In this document: positions 48,999 to 57,309 of the stretch, piece by piece
How the letters are laid out: each line of letters starts with the position of its first letter
How positions within the stretch are numbered: position 1 is the first letter of the stretch
Source: Chthonomonas sp. UBA2017
Lineage (GTDB): Bacteria; Armatimonadota; Fimbriimonadia; Fimbriimonadales; Fimbriimonadaceae
Direction: 5' to 3'
DNA length: 64,000 nucleotides
Assembly (NCBI GenBank): GCA_002335425.1
Contig: DDCB01000038.1
Location: forward strand, 140,452 to 204,451
Program-made: the position numbers and the translations under genes
The notes under the pieces: generated by a model
Database searches by the model: none
Told to the model about the DNA's origin: nothing
The model's input: the letters and a program-made list of their open reading frames with translations, nothing else

Positions 48999-49250
48999 AT
49001 GCCATACGTTGTAACCGAGCCGTGCATCGGCGTGAAGGATAAGTCCTGTATGACCGTTTGCCCGGTCGATTGTATCTACGAAGGGGATGATATGGTCTAC
49101 ATCCACCCCGACGAGTGCATCGACTGTGGCCTCTGCGAACCGGAGTGCCCGGTGACGGCGATTTTCGTCGACACCGACGTTCCGGAAAATTGGAAAAGCT
49201 TCATCCAGAAGAACTCCGAAAAGTCCAAAGAGATCAGCGGAAACGCCTAA
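48999..49250 (+). CDS. 7Fe-type ferredoxin, FdxA-like
   Basis: 83 residues. Eight cysteines: C9, C17, C21, C25, C40, C43, C46, C50. Comparison with the Azotobacter 7Fe pattern gives C9/C17/C50 to the [3Fe-4S] cluster and C21/C40/C43/C46 to the [4Fe-4S] cluster, C25 being free. Position 12 is Val rather than Cys, so cluster I is the 3Fe form. Low-potential electron carrier, partner unknown. Its stop overlaps that of the PfkB kinase. Confidence 0.93.
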   Translation: MPYVVTEPCIGVKDKSCMTVCPVDCIYEGDDMVYIHPDECIDCGLCEPECPVTAIFVDTDVPENWKSFIQKNSEKSKEISGNA

Positions 49251-50119
49251 CGCCTCCCGAGGGCCTCGACTTCGCTCCTCGTCGCCGCCCCGAGGCACCC
49301 TCCTTCGGATCGGCAATTGAGGGCGCCACAAGCCATGCCCCAATGCAAGGCCTCGGCTACAGGCATGCCTGAATCGAGCCCCCAAAGCATCCCCGCTCGA
49401 AACTGGTCCCCGGCCCCCGTGGAGTCCAGGGGCTCCACCAATGGCCATGCTTCGACCCAGCGTACGGGCTCGCCTGGGATCATGACCGCTAACCCGCGGG
49501 CTCCATCGGTCACCACTGTCGAAACTCCAGACGACCTCTGGGTCTCCAGCCAAGCCATCAGACCTTCCCGTTCGCCGCGAAAACCGACCCAGTCGGTGCT
49601 GGTCTGGTGCCAGTCGCCCGGCGCCAAAGGGTCGCCCGAACGCCAAAAGTCCATCGCGTAACGCCGCCAATCCCGCCGAGCAGCTTCGCGCCAAACCGCA
49701 TGGGCCACTGGCCCCAAATTCGGCTCCACCGTCACCCAGGTTCCAGCCGGAGCATCAGGCAAGTCCGGCAGGCCAAACTCGGCCAGATCCAAGAAGCCGT
49801 TGCCCAGCATCGTCCGCTCGCCTCCCGCATCGACAAAGACGTCGCAGCTCGGAGTTCGAACCGGGTGGATTGCCCACTGCGCCGACAGGCCCTCCTGGGC
49901 CAGGAAGTCGCGGATCAAATCACCCTCTTCGTCGTCAGCGAGCGCCGACCCGACGAGAACGACGTCGGCCCCGAGTCGAGCCAAGCCCACCGCGGTATTC
50001 AGCGCCTCTCCCCCCGGAAAAATCCGAGTCGATTCAATGTCGGCATAGCCGCCCCGCTCGGGCCATTGGGAAATCCGAGACACACGGTCCACACAAACCG
50101 TCCCCACCACCACGATCAT
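49247..50119 (-). CDS. PfkB-family carbohydrate kinase (ribokinase-like)
   Basis: 290 residues. N-terminal GTVCVDRVSRI and PGGEALNTAVGLARLGADVVLVGS (read as PGGEALNTAVGLARLGADV), with the catalytic PLDSTGAGDQFRAGMLWGL near the C-terminus. The GAGD Asp is the base. Phosphorylates a sugar or nucleoside; specificity unknown. Converges with the ferredoxin gene. Confidence 0.9.
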   Translation of the reverse strand: MIVVVGTVCVDRVSRISQWPERGGYADIESTRIFPGGEALNTAVGLARLGADVVLVGSALADDEEGDLIRDFLAQEGLSAQWAIHPVRTPSCDVFVDAGGERTMLGNGFLDLAEFGLPDLPDAPAGTWVTVEPNLGPVAHAVWREAARRDWRRYAMDFWRSGDPLAPGDWHQTSTDWVGFRGEREGLMAWLETQRSSGVSTVVTDGARGLAVMIPGEPVRWVEAWPLVEPLDSTGAGDQFRAGMLWGLDSGMPVAEALHWGMACGALNCRSEGGCLGAATRSEVEALGRR

Positions 50120-50169
50120 AGGCCGATTCTAGCCCCTGGCGTGCCCGTCCAGGCGGTAACCTGAGCGAC

Positions 50170-50589
50170 ATGATCTGGATGCAAGCCTGCGTCTGCTTCC
50201 TTGTCTGGATCGGCTACGGGGTGTGGATGCGCTCTCGCAACGAGCTCCTTCGTCGTCGATTCCAAGGGATGAGCCGCCGGGCCCGAACGCTTTACGGTTC
50301 GATCGGCCTCATTGGGGGAGTGATCGTTCTGATGGCGGGCCTCGCTTTGGTCGCCACCACCGGCGGACTCGAAAAGGACGGATTGACGCTTTGGGCTTGG
50401 CCACTCGTCGCCTTGCTGGGCCTCGGCTTCGTCCATATGCAGGTCATGGGTGCGGCCGCCCTCATCACCCAAGTCCAAGAAGAAGAAACGCTTCGCCGAC
50501 GCCCCACGTCCGAACATCAGCAACCCAGCGGATCCCAAATGGGGGGATCAGCTCTGGGTGGACCCCAAGACCCCCGAGAAACCTCATGA
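50170..50589 (+). CDS. Membrane protein of unknown function
   Basis: 139 residues, three predicted helices (MQACVCFLVWIGYGVW, LYGSIGLIGGVIVLMAGLAL, LWAWPLVALLGLGFVHM) and a hydrophilic Ser/Gly/Gln C-terminus. No recognised domain. The stop overlaps the next ATG (ATGA), so the two genes are coupled. Confidence 0.68.
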   Translation: MIWMQACVCFLVWIGYGVWMRSRNELLRRRFQGMSRRARTLYGSIGLIGGVIVLMAGLALVATTGGLEKDGLTLWAWPLVALLGLGFVHMQVMGAAALITQVQEEETLRRRPTSEHQQPSGSQMGGSALGGPQDPRETS

Positions 50590-51194
50590 CGAAACTCATC
50601 CCCGCATTGGCCTTGCTTGCCGCCTTCTGGCTCTTCCCGGCACCTGCCTCAGCTCAAACCACCGAGGCCGCGCGCCAGCAAAAAGCTGACGAGCTGAACA
50701 TCAAGCTCCGAAAAATCGACCTCTACAACCAGATTCTGCCGATCTTGCTGACCAAAGAGCAGGCGGTCAAGCTGCTCCCGGTCATCGAAAAGGCCCGCAA
50801 GGCGGTCAAAGACACCGAAGCAGCCGAACTCGAAGGGATGAAGAAACTGGAAAACAAGCTCGACGCCGCCCTGAAGGACGCCAAAGAGAAGAGCGCCGTC
50901 CCGACGCGCGAGCTGATCAAAGAGATTTCGGACATGATCCGGGCCTTCCAAGTCCGACGACTCGAAGTGATCGGCACCAACACCGACAACGTCGCCAAGG
51001 CGCTTGAACCGGTGCTGAATGCGGGCCAGAAAAAGGCGATCACGAATGCTCTCGACATGCGAAGCGCTGACGGTGTGATCGACACTACCAAACTGACGGA
51101 CGAGCAGAAGTTCCGCTTCTTTGTCCAGACCATCTTGCTCGATCCGCTCGCCTACGAAATTTTGCTGGAAATCAGTCAGCGAAAAGACGGATAA
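50586..51194 (+). CDS. Secreted helical protein of unknown function
   Basis: 202 residues. Signal peptide (LIPALALLAAFWLFPAPASAQ), then nearly all helix: charged heptad-like stretches (EKARKAVKDTEAAELEGMKK) and an alternation of Lys and Glu. It resembles periplasmic Spy/zinc-resistance or helical chaperone-like proteins by style only. Overlaps the upstream membrane protein gene. The open frame upstream of 50586 lies inside that gene and is rejected. Confidence 0.7.
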   Translation: MTKLIPALALLAAFWLFPAPASAQTTEAARQQKADELNIKLRKIDLYNQILPILLTKEQAVKLLPVIEKARKAVKDTEAAELEGMKKLENKLDAALKDAKEKSAVPTRELIKEISDMIRAFQVRRLEVIGTNTDNVAKALEPVLNAGQKKAITNALDMRSADGVIDTTKLTDEQKFRFFVQTILLDPLAYEILLEISQRKDG

Positions 51195-51264
51195 CGTCAG
51201 AAACGCTCGACTATCGTCAGTTTGGTCACGCTAAATCTGGGTCAAATCCGGACAATGAAACCGG

Positions 51265-51690
51265 ATGGGCCGATTTCATCAAGTCCATCGAACAGCATTC
51301 ACCGTCGTGGGTTGCTTGTTCGTCGTTCTCGGCATCATCGGCTACGTGACGCCGGTCATGCCTGGGACCATCTTTTTCATCCTGGCGCTCGGGTGCTTCC
51401 GCCGGGGTGAGTCCCGCTTTGAGCAGCGACTCCTTCAAAATCGAACCATCGGCCCGGTACTCCGAGACTGGGACGAACACGGCACCATCAAGCCTCGGAC
51501 CAAGGTTCTCGCGATCACGCTCATTTGGCTCGCGATCGGTGGCTCGATCTATCGAGCCATACAAAGCGCCGAACCCGTCTACACGCCTTGGGTTGTGGGG
51601 GTGCTTGCGGCTGTCGCCATCAGCCTCACGGTCTATCTCTGGACTCGGCCCTGTGCGCTTCAGAGCGATTCTCGCCAAAGCTACTCCTGA
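51265..51690 (+). CDS. DUF454 (YbaN-like) membrane protein
   Basis: 141 residues. FTVVGCLFVVLGIIGYVTPVMPGTIFFILALGCFRRGESRF (read as VVLGIIGYVTPVMPGTIFFI, LGCFRRGESRF) is the DUF454/YbaN signature: G-x-x-x-P-x-P-T-T/I. Then a basic loop (RDWDEHGTIKPRTK) and two more helices. Inner-membrane protein of unknown function. Ends 10 bases inside the convergent neighbour. Confidence 0.85.
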   Translation: MGRFHQVHRTAFTVVGCLFVVLGIIGYVTPVMPGTIFFILALGCFRRGESRFEQRLLQNRTIGPVLRDWDEHGTIKPRTKVLAITLIWLAIGGSIYRAIQSAEPVYTPWVVGVLAAVAISLTVYLWTRPCALQSDSRQSYS

Positions 51691-52112
51691 TACTCGTTGG
51701 CGGCCTCCAGGTGCTCACGCTCCCATTCCATCAAGAGGCGCATCGTGTTCGCCTCCAAGGCTCGCTTTCGCTCGCGCTCCAGATTCTCTTTGCCCGCCCA
51801 GTAGCCCAGACTCATCGGAACGCTGTGGATGAGGATCATTGTGACGCTCAAAAAGAACTTCAGATACGGGTCGACCGGCAGATGCCACGCCCCCAAAGAG
51901 AGGCCCGCCGACAGCAGCAGCGTCATCAAGAAGTGCCCCCGGACTCGGCTTCGGCTCGGGGCGAGTTCTCCGAGCCTCCGGCTCAAGAAAAACAGCCCGT
52001 ACACGTACATGCTGACCGTCGGCGTCCCCAAAAGAAGACCCAACATCGCCACCAGGAGGATTTGACCCCCTTCCAACGGATCAGCCGAAAGTAAGAGCGT
52101 GGACACCATCAT
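51681..52112 (-). CDS. Membrane protein of unknown function
   Basis: 143 residues from ATG 52112, preceded by GAGG; ATGs at 52124 and 52109 are alternatives. Hydrophobic segments at ILLVAMLGLLLGTPTVSMYV, FLMTLLLSAGLSLGAW and FFLSVTMILIHSVPMSL, then a charged helical tail (ENLERERKRALEANTM). No family recognised. Divergent from the esterase gene by fewer than 50 bases. Confidence 0.65.
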   Translation of the reverse strand: MMVSTLLLSADPLEGGQILLVAMLGLLLGTPTVSMYVYGLFFLSRRLGELAPSRSRVRGHFLMTLLLSAGLSLGAWHLPVDPYLKFFLSVTMILIHSVPMSLGYWAGKENLERERKRALEANTMRLLMEWEREHLEAANEYQE

Positions 52113-52159
52113 CTGGAGCCTCATCCGGACGCCGCATCGGATAAGCTAGAAATCAGCCC

Positions 52160-53047
52160 ATGACCGCGGCCCTCTTAGTTTGTTCGCTTGCCCTGTGGCC
52201 AACTCCTTCCCCAGGGGCCCAGGGCTCTTCGTTGCTCAGGACACAAGCCAATATCATCTACGAAAAGCGATACGAACAAGACCTCCGGCTCGACATCATC
52301 CGCCTAAGAAGCCCAGCTCTGCAACCGCAACCGGCCATCGTCTTCGTGCATGGCGGCGCTTGGCGAGACGGACGCAAAGACCAGCCCAACCCGACTCTCG
52401 AAGCGCTGGCGGCAAGGGGATTTATCTGCGTGGCGATCGAATATCGATTGAGCCCAGTCGCTCGGTTTCCGGCCCAAATCTATGACGTCAAAGCCGCCCT
52501 TCGATGGATTCGCCGCGAAGCTACAACCTACGACATCAACCCTAACCAGATCGGAATCTGGGGCATCAGCGCCGGGGCTCATCTGGCTGCCCTCGCGGCC
52601 ACAAGCCATGGGGCCGCCGAACTGACCGAGCGCGGAGCCACCGGCGACGACTCTGTCCAGGCCGTCGCGTTCTTATTCGGGACCGTCGACTTTGCCAGCA
52701 CGCTGGATTGGCGCGATCGCTACGCCACCCGAGCCGATCTCAAAGGCGCTCGGGCCCCCGAGACGCAGTTGCTCGGAGTCGATCCGCGGTCCGAGCCGAG
52801 ACTCAACCGGCTCGCCAATCCGGCGGCGTTCGTGCGGCCTGGTTCGCCGCCTTTCTTGGTCCTTCACGGCACTCACGACGAGGTCGTTCCCCCCGAGCAA
52901 AGCCAAATTCTCGTCGACGCATTGCGCAAGAACCGCGTCCCGGTCCGGCATGTTCTCGTCGAAGACCTGAGACACGAGCTCAAGCACGAGCTCTGGAAAG
53001 ACGAAGTGGTCGACTTCTTTCTTGAGAACCTCGGTCCGGCCCACTGA
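52160..53047 (+). CDS. Alpha/beta hydrolase, BD-FAE/esterase-lipase type
   Basis: 295 residues, signal peptide likely (LLVCSLALWPTPSPGAQ). Oxyanion motif VFVHGGAWRDGR, nucleophile elbow GIWGISAGAHLAALAA, Asp in LVLHGTHDEVVP and catalytic His in EDLRHELKHE. Secreted carboxylesterase, perhaps for acetylated polysaccharide. Ends in a terminator. Confidence 0.87.
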   Translation: MTAALLVCSLALWPTPSPGAQGSSLLRTQANIIYEKRYEQDLRLDIIRLRSPALQPQPAIVFVHGGAWRDGRKDQPNPTLEALAARGFICVAIEYRLSPVARFPAQIYDVKAALRWIRREATTYDINPNQIGIWGISAGAHLAALAATSHGAAELTERGATGDDSVQAVAFLFGTVDFASTLDWRDRYATRADLKGARAPETQLLGVDPRSEPRLNRLANPAAFVRPGSPPFLVLHGTHDEVVPPEQSQILVDALRKNRVPVRHVLVEDLRHELKHELWKDEVVDFFLENLGPAH

Positions 53048-53120
53048 ACTTTGGGGCCATGCCAGCGTCAGGACCGGATGAAAGTCCAAGACGAGTCCCC
53101 AGATGGGGGCTTGAGTCATT

Positions 53121-53157
53121 CCCCCGGATGCCTGTGGCCAGGTCCGGGGGCTTTTTT
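53121..53157 (+). terminator. Rho-independent terminator after the esterase gene
   Basis: Outer stem CCCCCGGA/TCCGGGGG (53121-53128 with 53143-53150), inner 4-bp stem, then CTTTTTT. It lies about 75 bases after the esterase stop. Confidence 0.85.
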
Positions 53158-53204
53158 CGCCGCCCCTATCCATCCCGGGCGTCGCCACGGGATAATGAAC
53201 CGGA

Positions 53205-53681
53205 ATGCCCTTTGAGCCGCTCAGGACTGATGAACCCACTCCGGGCGGTCGCAAGCCGACCGACATGGACAACGTCATGCTCGCGGGCTGTACGACCTTT
53301 GTTGTGGCCTCGCTACTCGCGTATGGCCTCGGTGTTTTGCCGTTCTTGGTGATGCAAGACACCTACCGACTCATCGTGCTCAAAGTCTCGGTTCTGGTCG
53401 GCCTGGTCCCAGTTCTGGGGTTGGCGGTTCTTGCAACTCGGCGCTTCGGACTGCCCGCCGCGACCGGGGTTCTCGCGGGGAGCATGGCGACCGGGATCTT
53501 TCTCTATCTCCGGTTTGATCAGATCATGCTCGGGTTCGTCGTGCGCGAAATTCCGAATCCAGAGTATCCGACCGTTTTTGGGTGGTTGATTCCGGTGGCC
53601 TGGGTGCTTTCTGTTCTGCTCGCCATCTTGCTGAGCTTGCGGTCCGCCCATTTCCTGGGGGCGGCCCCGCCCAAGCCCTAA
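53205..53681 (+). CDS. Small membrane protein of unknown function
   Basis: 158 residues, four predicted helices: TFVVASLLAYGLGVLPFLV, VSVLVGLVPVLGLAVLA, LAGSMATGIFLYLRF, and VAWVLSVLLAILLSL. Between them a hydrophilic loop with RLIVLK. The ATG at 53205 is used; an ATG at 53265 would give a compact four-helix protein. No family recognised. Confidence 0.62.
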   Translation: MPFEPLRTDEPTPGGRKPTDMDNVMLAGCTTFVVASLLAYGLGVLPFLVMQDTYRLIVLKVSVLVGLVPVLGLAVLATRRFGLPAATGVLAGSMATGIFLYLRFDQIMLGFVVREIPNPEYPTVFGWLIPVAWVLSVLLAILLSLRSAHFLGAAPPKP

Positions 53682-53730
53682 AGATCGTCTTGAGGTTTCC
53701 GATCATTCCCGTGAACGGGAGTGACTACCG

Positions 53731-54144
53731 ATGGCAACCCCCCAAAGATCACAGGTCCACGAATATCGAAAGAACGCCGTGAACGGCGCCTCGCCCCTGC
53801 AGCTCATCATCATGCTCTATGACGGAGCCCTCCGGTTTATGGAGGCAGGCAAGACGGCGATGCAGAGTAACGATCTTTACAATCAGAATTTGAACCTGCA
53901 GAGGGCGCAACGGATCGTCACCGAGCTCATTTCTTGCCTCGACATGAAGCAAGGAGGCGAGATCGCCCAAAACCTCTTCGGCCTCTATAGTTTCATTTAC
54001 AATCAACTTGTAGCAGCTAATATAGAAGATCGGGCTGAGTATATCGATCAATGTCTTCAGGTCATGCAGGAGCTTCGGACCACTTGGTCCGAGCTTGAGC
54101 AGAGCCTCCGCACCCCCGTATCGGAAGAACCTCTTGCGGCCTAG
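53731..54144 (+). CDS. fliS: Flagellin export chaperone FliS
   Basis: 137 residues. Pattern HEYRKNAVNGASPLQLIIML-YDGALRFMEAG matches FliS (Y-x-x-N-x-V-x-x-ASP-x-x-LI-x-LYDGA). Four-helix bundle that wraps the flagellin C-terminus until it docks at FlhA. C-terminus EELRTTW-like MQELRTTWSELEQSL is typical. No fliD or flagellin gene here; flhA is 18 kb away. Overlaps the next gene by 11 bases. Confidence 0.9.
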   Translation: MATPQRSQVHEYRKNAVNGASPLQLIIMLYDGALRFMEAGKTAMQSNDLYNQNLNLQRAQRIVTELISCLDMKQGGEIAQNLFGLYSFIYNQLVAANIEDRAEYIDQCLQVMQELRTTWSELEQSLRTPVSEEPLAA

Positions 54145-54466
54145 AGACCCCCACGCGCCGCGCCTGAAGCGGCTCGAGGTTTTGAGCCTCGCGCTCCGGC
54201 AGACGCTCGAATCGTCCGACTTTGATCAGGCGCAATCGCTCCTCAACGAGCGGGACCTTTTGATTGCCGAGCTCGAGACGGCCCCCTTGACGCCCCAGGA
54301 TCGGGAACGGCTCCAGATCCAGATGCAACACGAGGCCACCCTGGTTCAAACGCTGAAGGCCGCGCAAACCACGTTGCTTTCGAGCCTGTATCAACTCCAG
54401 CATCAGCGGCAAGCGAACGACGCTTACCGAGAGCCCGAGACTCCGACTCGAACCCGAGCCGCCTAA
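54134..54466 (+). CDS. Putative FliT-like flagellar chaperone
   Basis: 110 residues, almost entirely helical (LEVLSLALRQTLESSDFDQA, LLNERDLLIAELETAPLT), with the L-x-x-R-x-x-L-I pattern seen in FliT/FlgN-type chaperones. The position after fliS supports FliT. The start is a TTG at 54134, with GGAAG 6 bases upstream; no ATG is available that avoids a long overlap. The 3' end overlaps the GH78-like gene by 4 bases, tail to tail. Confidence 0.6.
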   Translation: MRPRDPHAPRLKRLEVLSLALRQTLESSDFDQAQSLLNERDLLIAELETAPLTPQDRERLQIQMQHEATLVQTLKAAQTTLLSSLYQLQHQRQANDAYREPETPTRTRAA

Positions 54467-56487
54467 GCGGGGACGGAGTGCGCCCCCGAGGCAAAGCTTG
54501 CCCGAGATCCGCGCCAGATCAGCTCGAACGGGACCGGCGAATCGATCTTGAGCGCCCCGTCCTCAAAATGCACCAGCAACATCCCGTCCGGGTGGGCAAT
54601 TCTTGCCTCAAAGTTACGGAGCGGCCCGGGTCTCGGTTCAATTCGTGCCACCGACCAACCCGCCGACGCGCTCGTCACACCGGCGACCACCTGGAAAAAC
54701 CCCAAGACCGGATGCCCCATCGCCCCGCGAATCGGACCGGTGGCCGCATCGACCCCGTCACCAAAAGTCGTCATGCCCGACTCGATCATCTCGTGCCACG
54801 GCCCCAGCTCCCCGAGATAGTCTTGACAGTCCATCGAAAGGTGCTTGTAGTAAGAAAATGCGGGCGAGCAGCGGGCGATTTGAGGGTGTTCGTCCAATGC
54901 CGACTCGAGCCAAGGATCCGGCTCAAGCCCCGCCATCTGCTGGCACACCCGGAACATCGCTTCGGCGTGCTCGCTGGGGGTTTGAGTGAGGTCCCGCCGG
55001 TGGCTCACCAAGCCGTGAAGACTCTCGGCTCCCTCCATCACATCCTGGATCAATTCGTCGGCGTGGAAACTGCCAGAGGCAAAAGGCTGCTGAACAAGCA
55101 GATCGGCGACGGCAATCCTCGCGCAAAGCTTCGTCAGAAGATGAACGGTGCTTAAGGGTCCGCCGGGCGGGACCCCGTGCTCCCATTCGGGAACGTCATC
55201 GGCAAAGCAGTCGAAAGTTCGGGAAAGATCGCCCCGCGTCAGCATTCGCCAGCGCCGGACGATCGTCTGCGCCAGCTCATCATCAAAGATGTCTTGGGGC
55301 ACACGATCATAAAGAAGCTGATCGTAGAGCATCAAGATCCACCACAAACTCTTGGCTGGCTGAATGAGCCGGGTCTCGGATGGCCAAGCCGCGCACGTGA
55401 ACCCCTCGGGCACCGCCGAGCGGCTGAGCATCTTGATCGCGTTGCGCTGGAGCGACCGGTCTGGGCTGAGGTAGTACCCACAAAGGGCCTGAATTCGAGA
55501 ATCAAAGGCGTCTTGCCGCTTCGTGACCGGAGTGTCCCAATACCCGTCGTACGCAGAAAGCTGGAGCGTCTTCACGGACGCCTGCCAAATCGGTGCGACG
55601 CGCTCATCACTCGCGCGGAACGAGGATTCGGCCCGGACTTGGGGCTCCACCGGATAGACCATTACCGACTCAACACAAGGCGCGTCGCTCGACATCGTGA
55701 GGACTTCGAGCCGTCGAATTGCCTCGGGTTCGCCACAGGGCCAGCTCTGATGGCATGCCGGAGTGAAGTAGTAAAGGACCGACCGGGAGATTTCCGGATT
55801 CAGGCTCTCGCTCGGAGACGACTCGACGACAACTGAGGAGGTGGCCCCGGACGTCGGCTTCAGATGCAGTCGCACCAGTGCCAGCATCGTTTCGGGCAGC
55901 GAGACATCGAGTGCGTCCGACCCGCTGGCACTAAACACCATCGGCGACCGCGAGACGCCGGAAGCGGGCACCGACCGAGGCACCAGCGCCCACGAACCTT
56001 GCTGACGTGCGCCCAATTCGAGCGCCGGCTCGCCATCCCACTCGTCCTCTTCGGACGCATCCAGGAGCTCGTCTTCGGTGGTCTCATCCACCCGAGCGAT
56101 ATGGCGAGTCCAGGTCCCGGGGGTGCAAAGGGACTCAAAACCCGGCTCGGCACATTCGAAGACCCAGGCCGCGGTCACCGACCTCCGGTGGCTGGCGGAC
56201 CCGACGACGATGTCTTGCACCAAGTGAAACTCCAGCCGGTTCTTTCCTGACCTCAAGAACGGGCCGAGATCGACCTGGTCATAAAACCAGTGCATCTCAT
56301 CGCCCGGCTGAGGGCCGTGAGCCACGACGTGATCGTTCACCAGAAAAACGAATCCGGGATCGGCCGAAAATCGCACGTAGAGGTGCTTCGGGGCGGCCGA
56401 GAGGTCGAGATCTTGAGAGAAAATAACAGAGCCGGTTTCGTCTAACCGGACCCAGGCAGCATTCCATTCGGGGCGCGAGCTACTCAT
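54463..56487 (-). CDS. GH78 (alpha-L-rhamnosidase)-like protein
   Basis: 674 residues. N-terminal beta-sandwich (FSADPGFVFLVNDHVVAHG, FHLVQDIVVG), a second beta domain, and an (alpha/alpha)6 domain from about 290. The latter begins SSFRASDERVAPIWQASVKTL and contains SAYDGYWDTPVTKRQDAFDS. In GH78 enzymes this loop reads D-x-P-x-R-x-E-R-x-G-W-x-G-D; here the Glu/Trp pattern is lost. No signal peptide. It may be an inactive or altered rhamnosidase-like protein. Last gene of the minus-strand run from SIMPL. Confidence 0.75.
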   Translation of the reverse strand: MSSSRPEWNAAWVRLDETGSVIFSQDLDLSAAPKHLYVRFSADPGFVFLVNDHVVAHGPQPGDEMHWFYDQVDLGPFLRSGKNRLEFHLVQDIVVGSASHRRSVTAAWVFECAEPGFESLCTPGTWTRHIARVDETTEDELLDASEEDEWDGEPALELGARQQGSWALVPRSVPASGVSRSPMVFSASGSDALDVSLPETMLALVRLHLKPTSGATSSVVVESSPSESLNPEISRSVLYYFTPACHQSWPCGEPEAIRRLEVLTMSSDAPCVESVMVYPVEPQVRAESSFRASDERVAPIWQASVKTLQLSAYDGYWDTPVTKRQDAFDSRIQALCGYYLSPDRSLQRNAIKMLSRSAVPEGFTCAAWPSETRLIQPAKSLWWILMLYDQLLYDRVPQDIFDDELAQTIVRRWRMLTRGDLSRTFDCFADDVPEWEHGVPPGGPLSTVHLLTKLCARIAVADLLVQQPFASGSFHADELIQDVMEGAESLHGLVSHRRDLTQTPSEHAEAMFRVCQQMAGLEPDPWLESALDEHPQIARCSPAFSYYKHLSMDCQDYLGELGPWHEMIESGMTTFGDGVDAATGPIRGAMGHPVLGFFQVVAGVTSASAGWSVARIEPRPGPLRNFEARIAHPDGMLLVHFEDGALKIDSPVPFELIWRGSRASFASGAHSVPA

Positions 56488-56523
56488 TCGTGCGAGGATC
56501 GGTAAACCGACGTGAACGGGAGT

Positions 56524-57309
56524 TTAGCCGGAGAGACCCCGTCGAACGCAAGTCTCTAGGACGCGATCGAACTCATCGGCACTATCAAAATCGATGACCG
56601 ACTCAGGCTCGCAATCGCTCACCAAGATCGTCGGCCCACCGAAAAACCTTCCGACGATCTGCTCGGCCTCCACCAGAGTAATTCTCCGCATGAAGTACCG
56701 AAGGCAAGGCCCCAGCCCGAGCCGAAGCGCCATTTTGAGCTGGCTCTTTCGCGAATGACGCATGACTTGCAGAATCGAGACGGCGTGCCGAAGGCCCGCC
56801 GGACTTGCGGCATAGAGTCCTCCCGCCAGGAGCGGCTCGCCTCGGAGCCGAAGCGGAATGCACTCAAGCTGAGGGTATTGCTGACGAAACTGGGTCGCGG
56901 ACGCGAGGCCAGCGGCGAACCAACGCTCGCCTGGACCGTCGCCGCCCACACACCGAGCCTCGACCGATTGCACAAAGTGCTCCGTGCCGGACCGAGTCAG
57001 CAAGGGCGCATCGCTCGGAAGCATCAAGACCGCCTCCACCTGCGGCCCCAACGCCTCCACCCCGGCGAGGACGTTGTCGATCGCCGAACCCGACTCCGCA
57101 ACCCATTCCCATGAACCGACGAGTCGGCGGAGTGATTCTGGCCCCACCACCACCCTCCGCTCGACGGGCCACGATCCCAGCTCATGGAGAATCCATTCGA
57201 GGCTAGTTTTGCCGAGGATCGGGGCCAGGGCCTTGTTGGGCACGCCGAGCCGAGCCGCAAGATCAGGGGGAGCGCTGCCACCCGCCGCAATCACGACGCC
57301 CCACCGCAT
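56524..57309 (-). CDS. MobA-like nucleotidyltransferase
   Basis: 261 residues. N-terminal VVIAAGGSAPPDLAARLGVP, a modified version of the L-A-G-G-x-S-x-R-x-G-x-x-K nucleotide loop, then VLMLPSDAPLLTRSG (metal Asp). The fold is the MobA-like NTP transferase. Beyond about residue 180 there is an extra helical part. It may make an NDP-sugar or a cofactor guanylate. The ATG overlaps the TauE stop (TGATG). Confidence 0.8.
   Translation of the reverse strand: MRWGVVIAAGGSAPPDLAARLGVPNKALAPILGKTSLEWILHELGSWPVERRVVVGPESLRRLVGSWEWVAESGSAIDNVLAGVEALGPQVEAVLMLPSDAPLLTRSGTEHFVQSVEARCVGGDGPGERWFAAGLASATQFRQQYPQLECIPLRLRGEPLLAGGLYAASPAGLRHAVSILQVMRHSRKSQLKMALRLGLGPCLRYFMRRITLVEAEQIVGRFFGGPTILVSDCEPESVIDFDSADEFDRVLETCVRRGLSG

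Noticed and set aside
54134..54144. Frameshift linking fliS and the FliT-like gene into one protein
   Set aside because: Each has its own proper length and the second has its own ribosome binding site; ordinary overlap.
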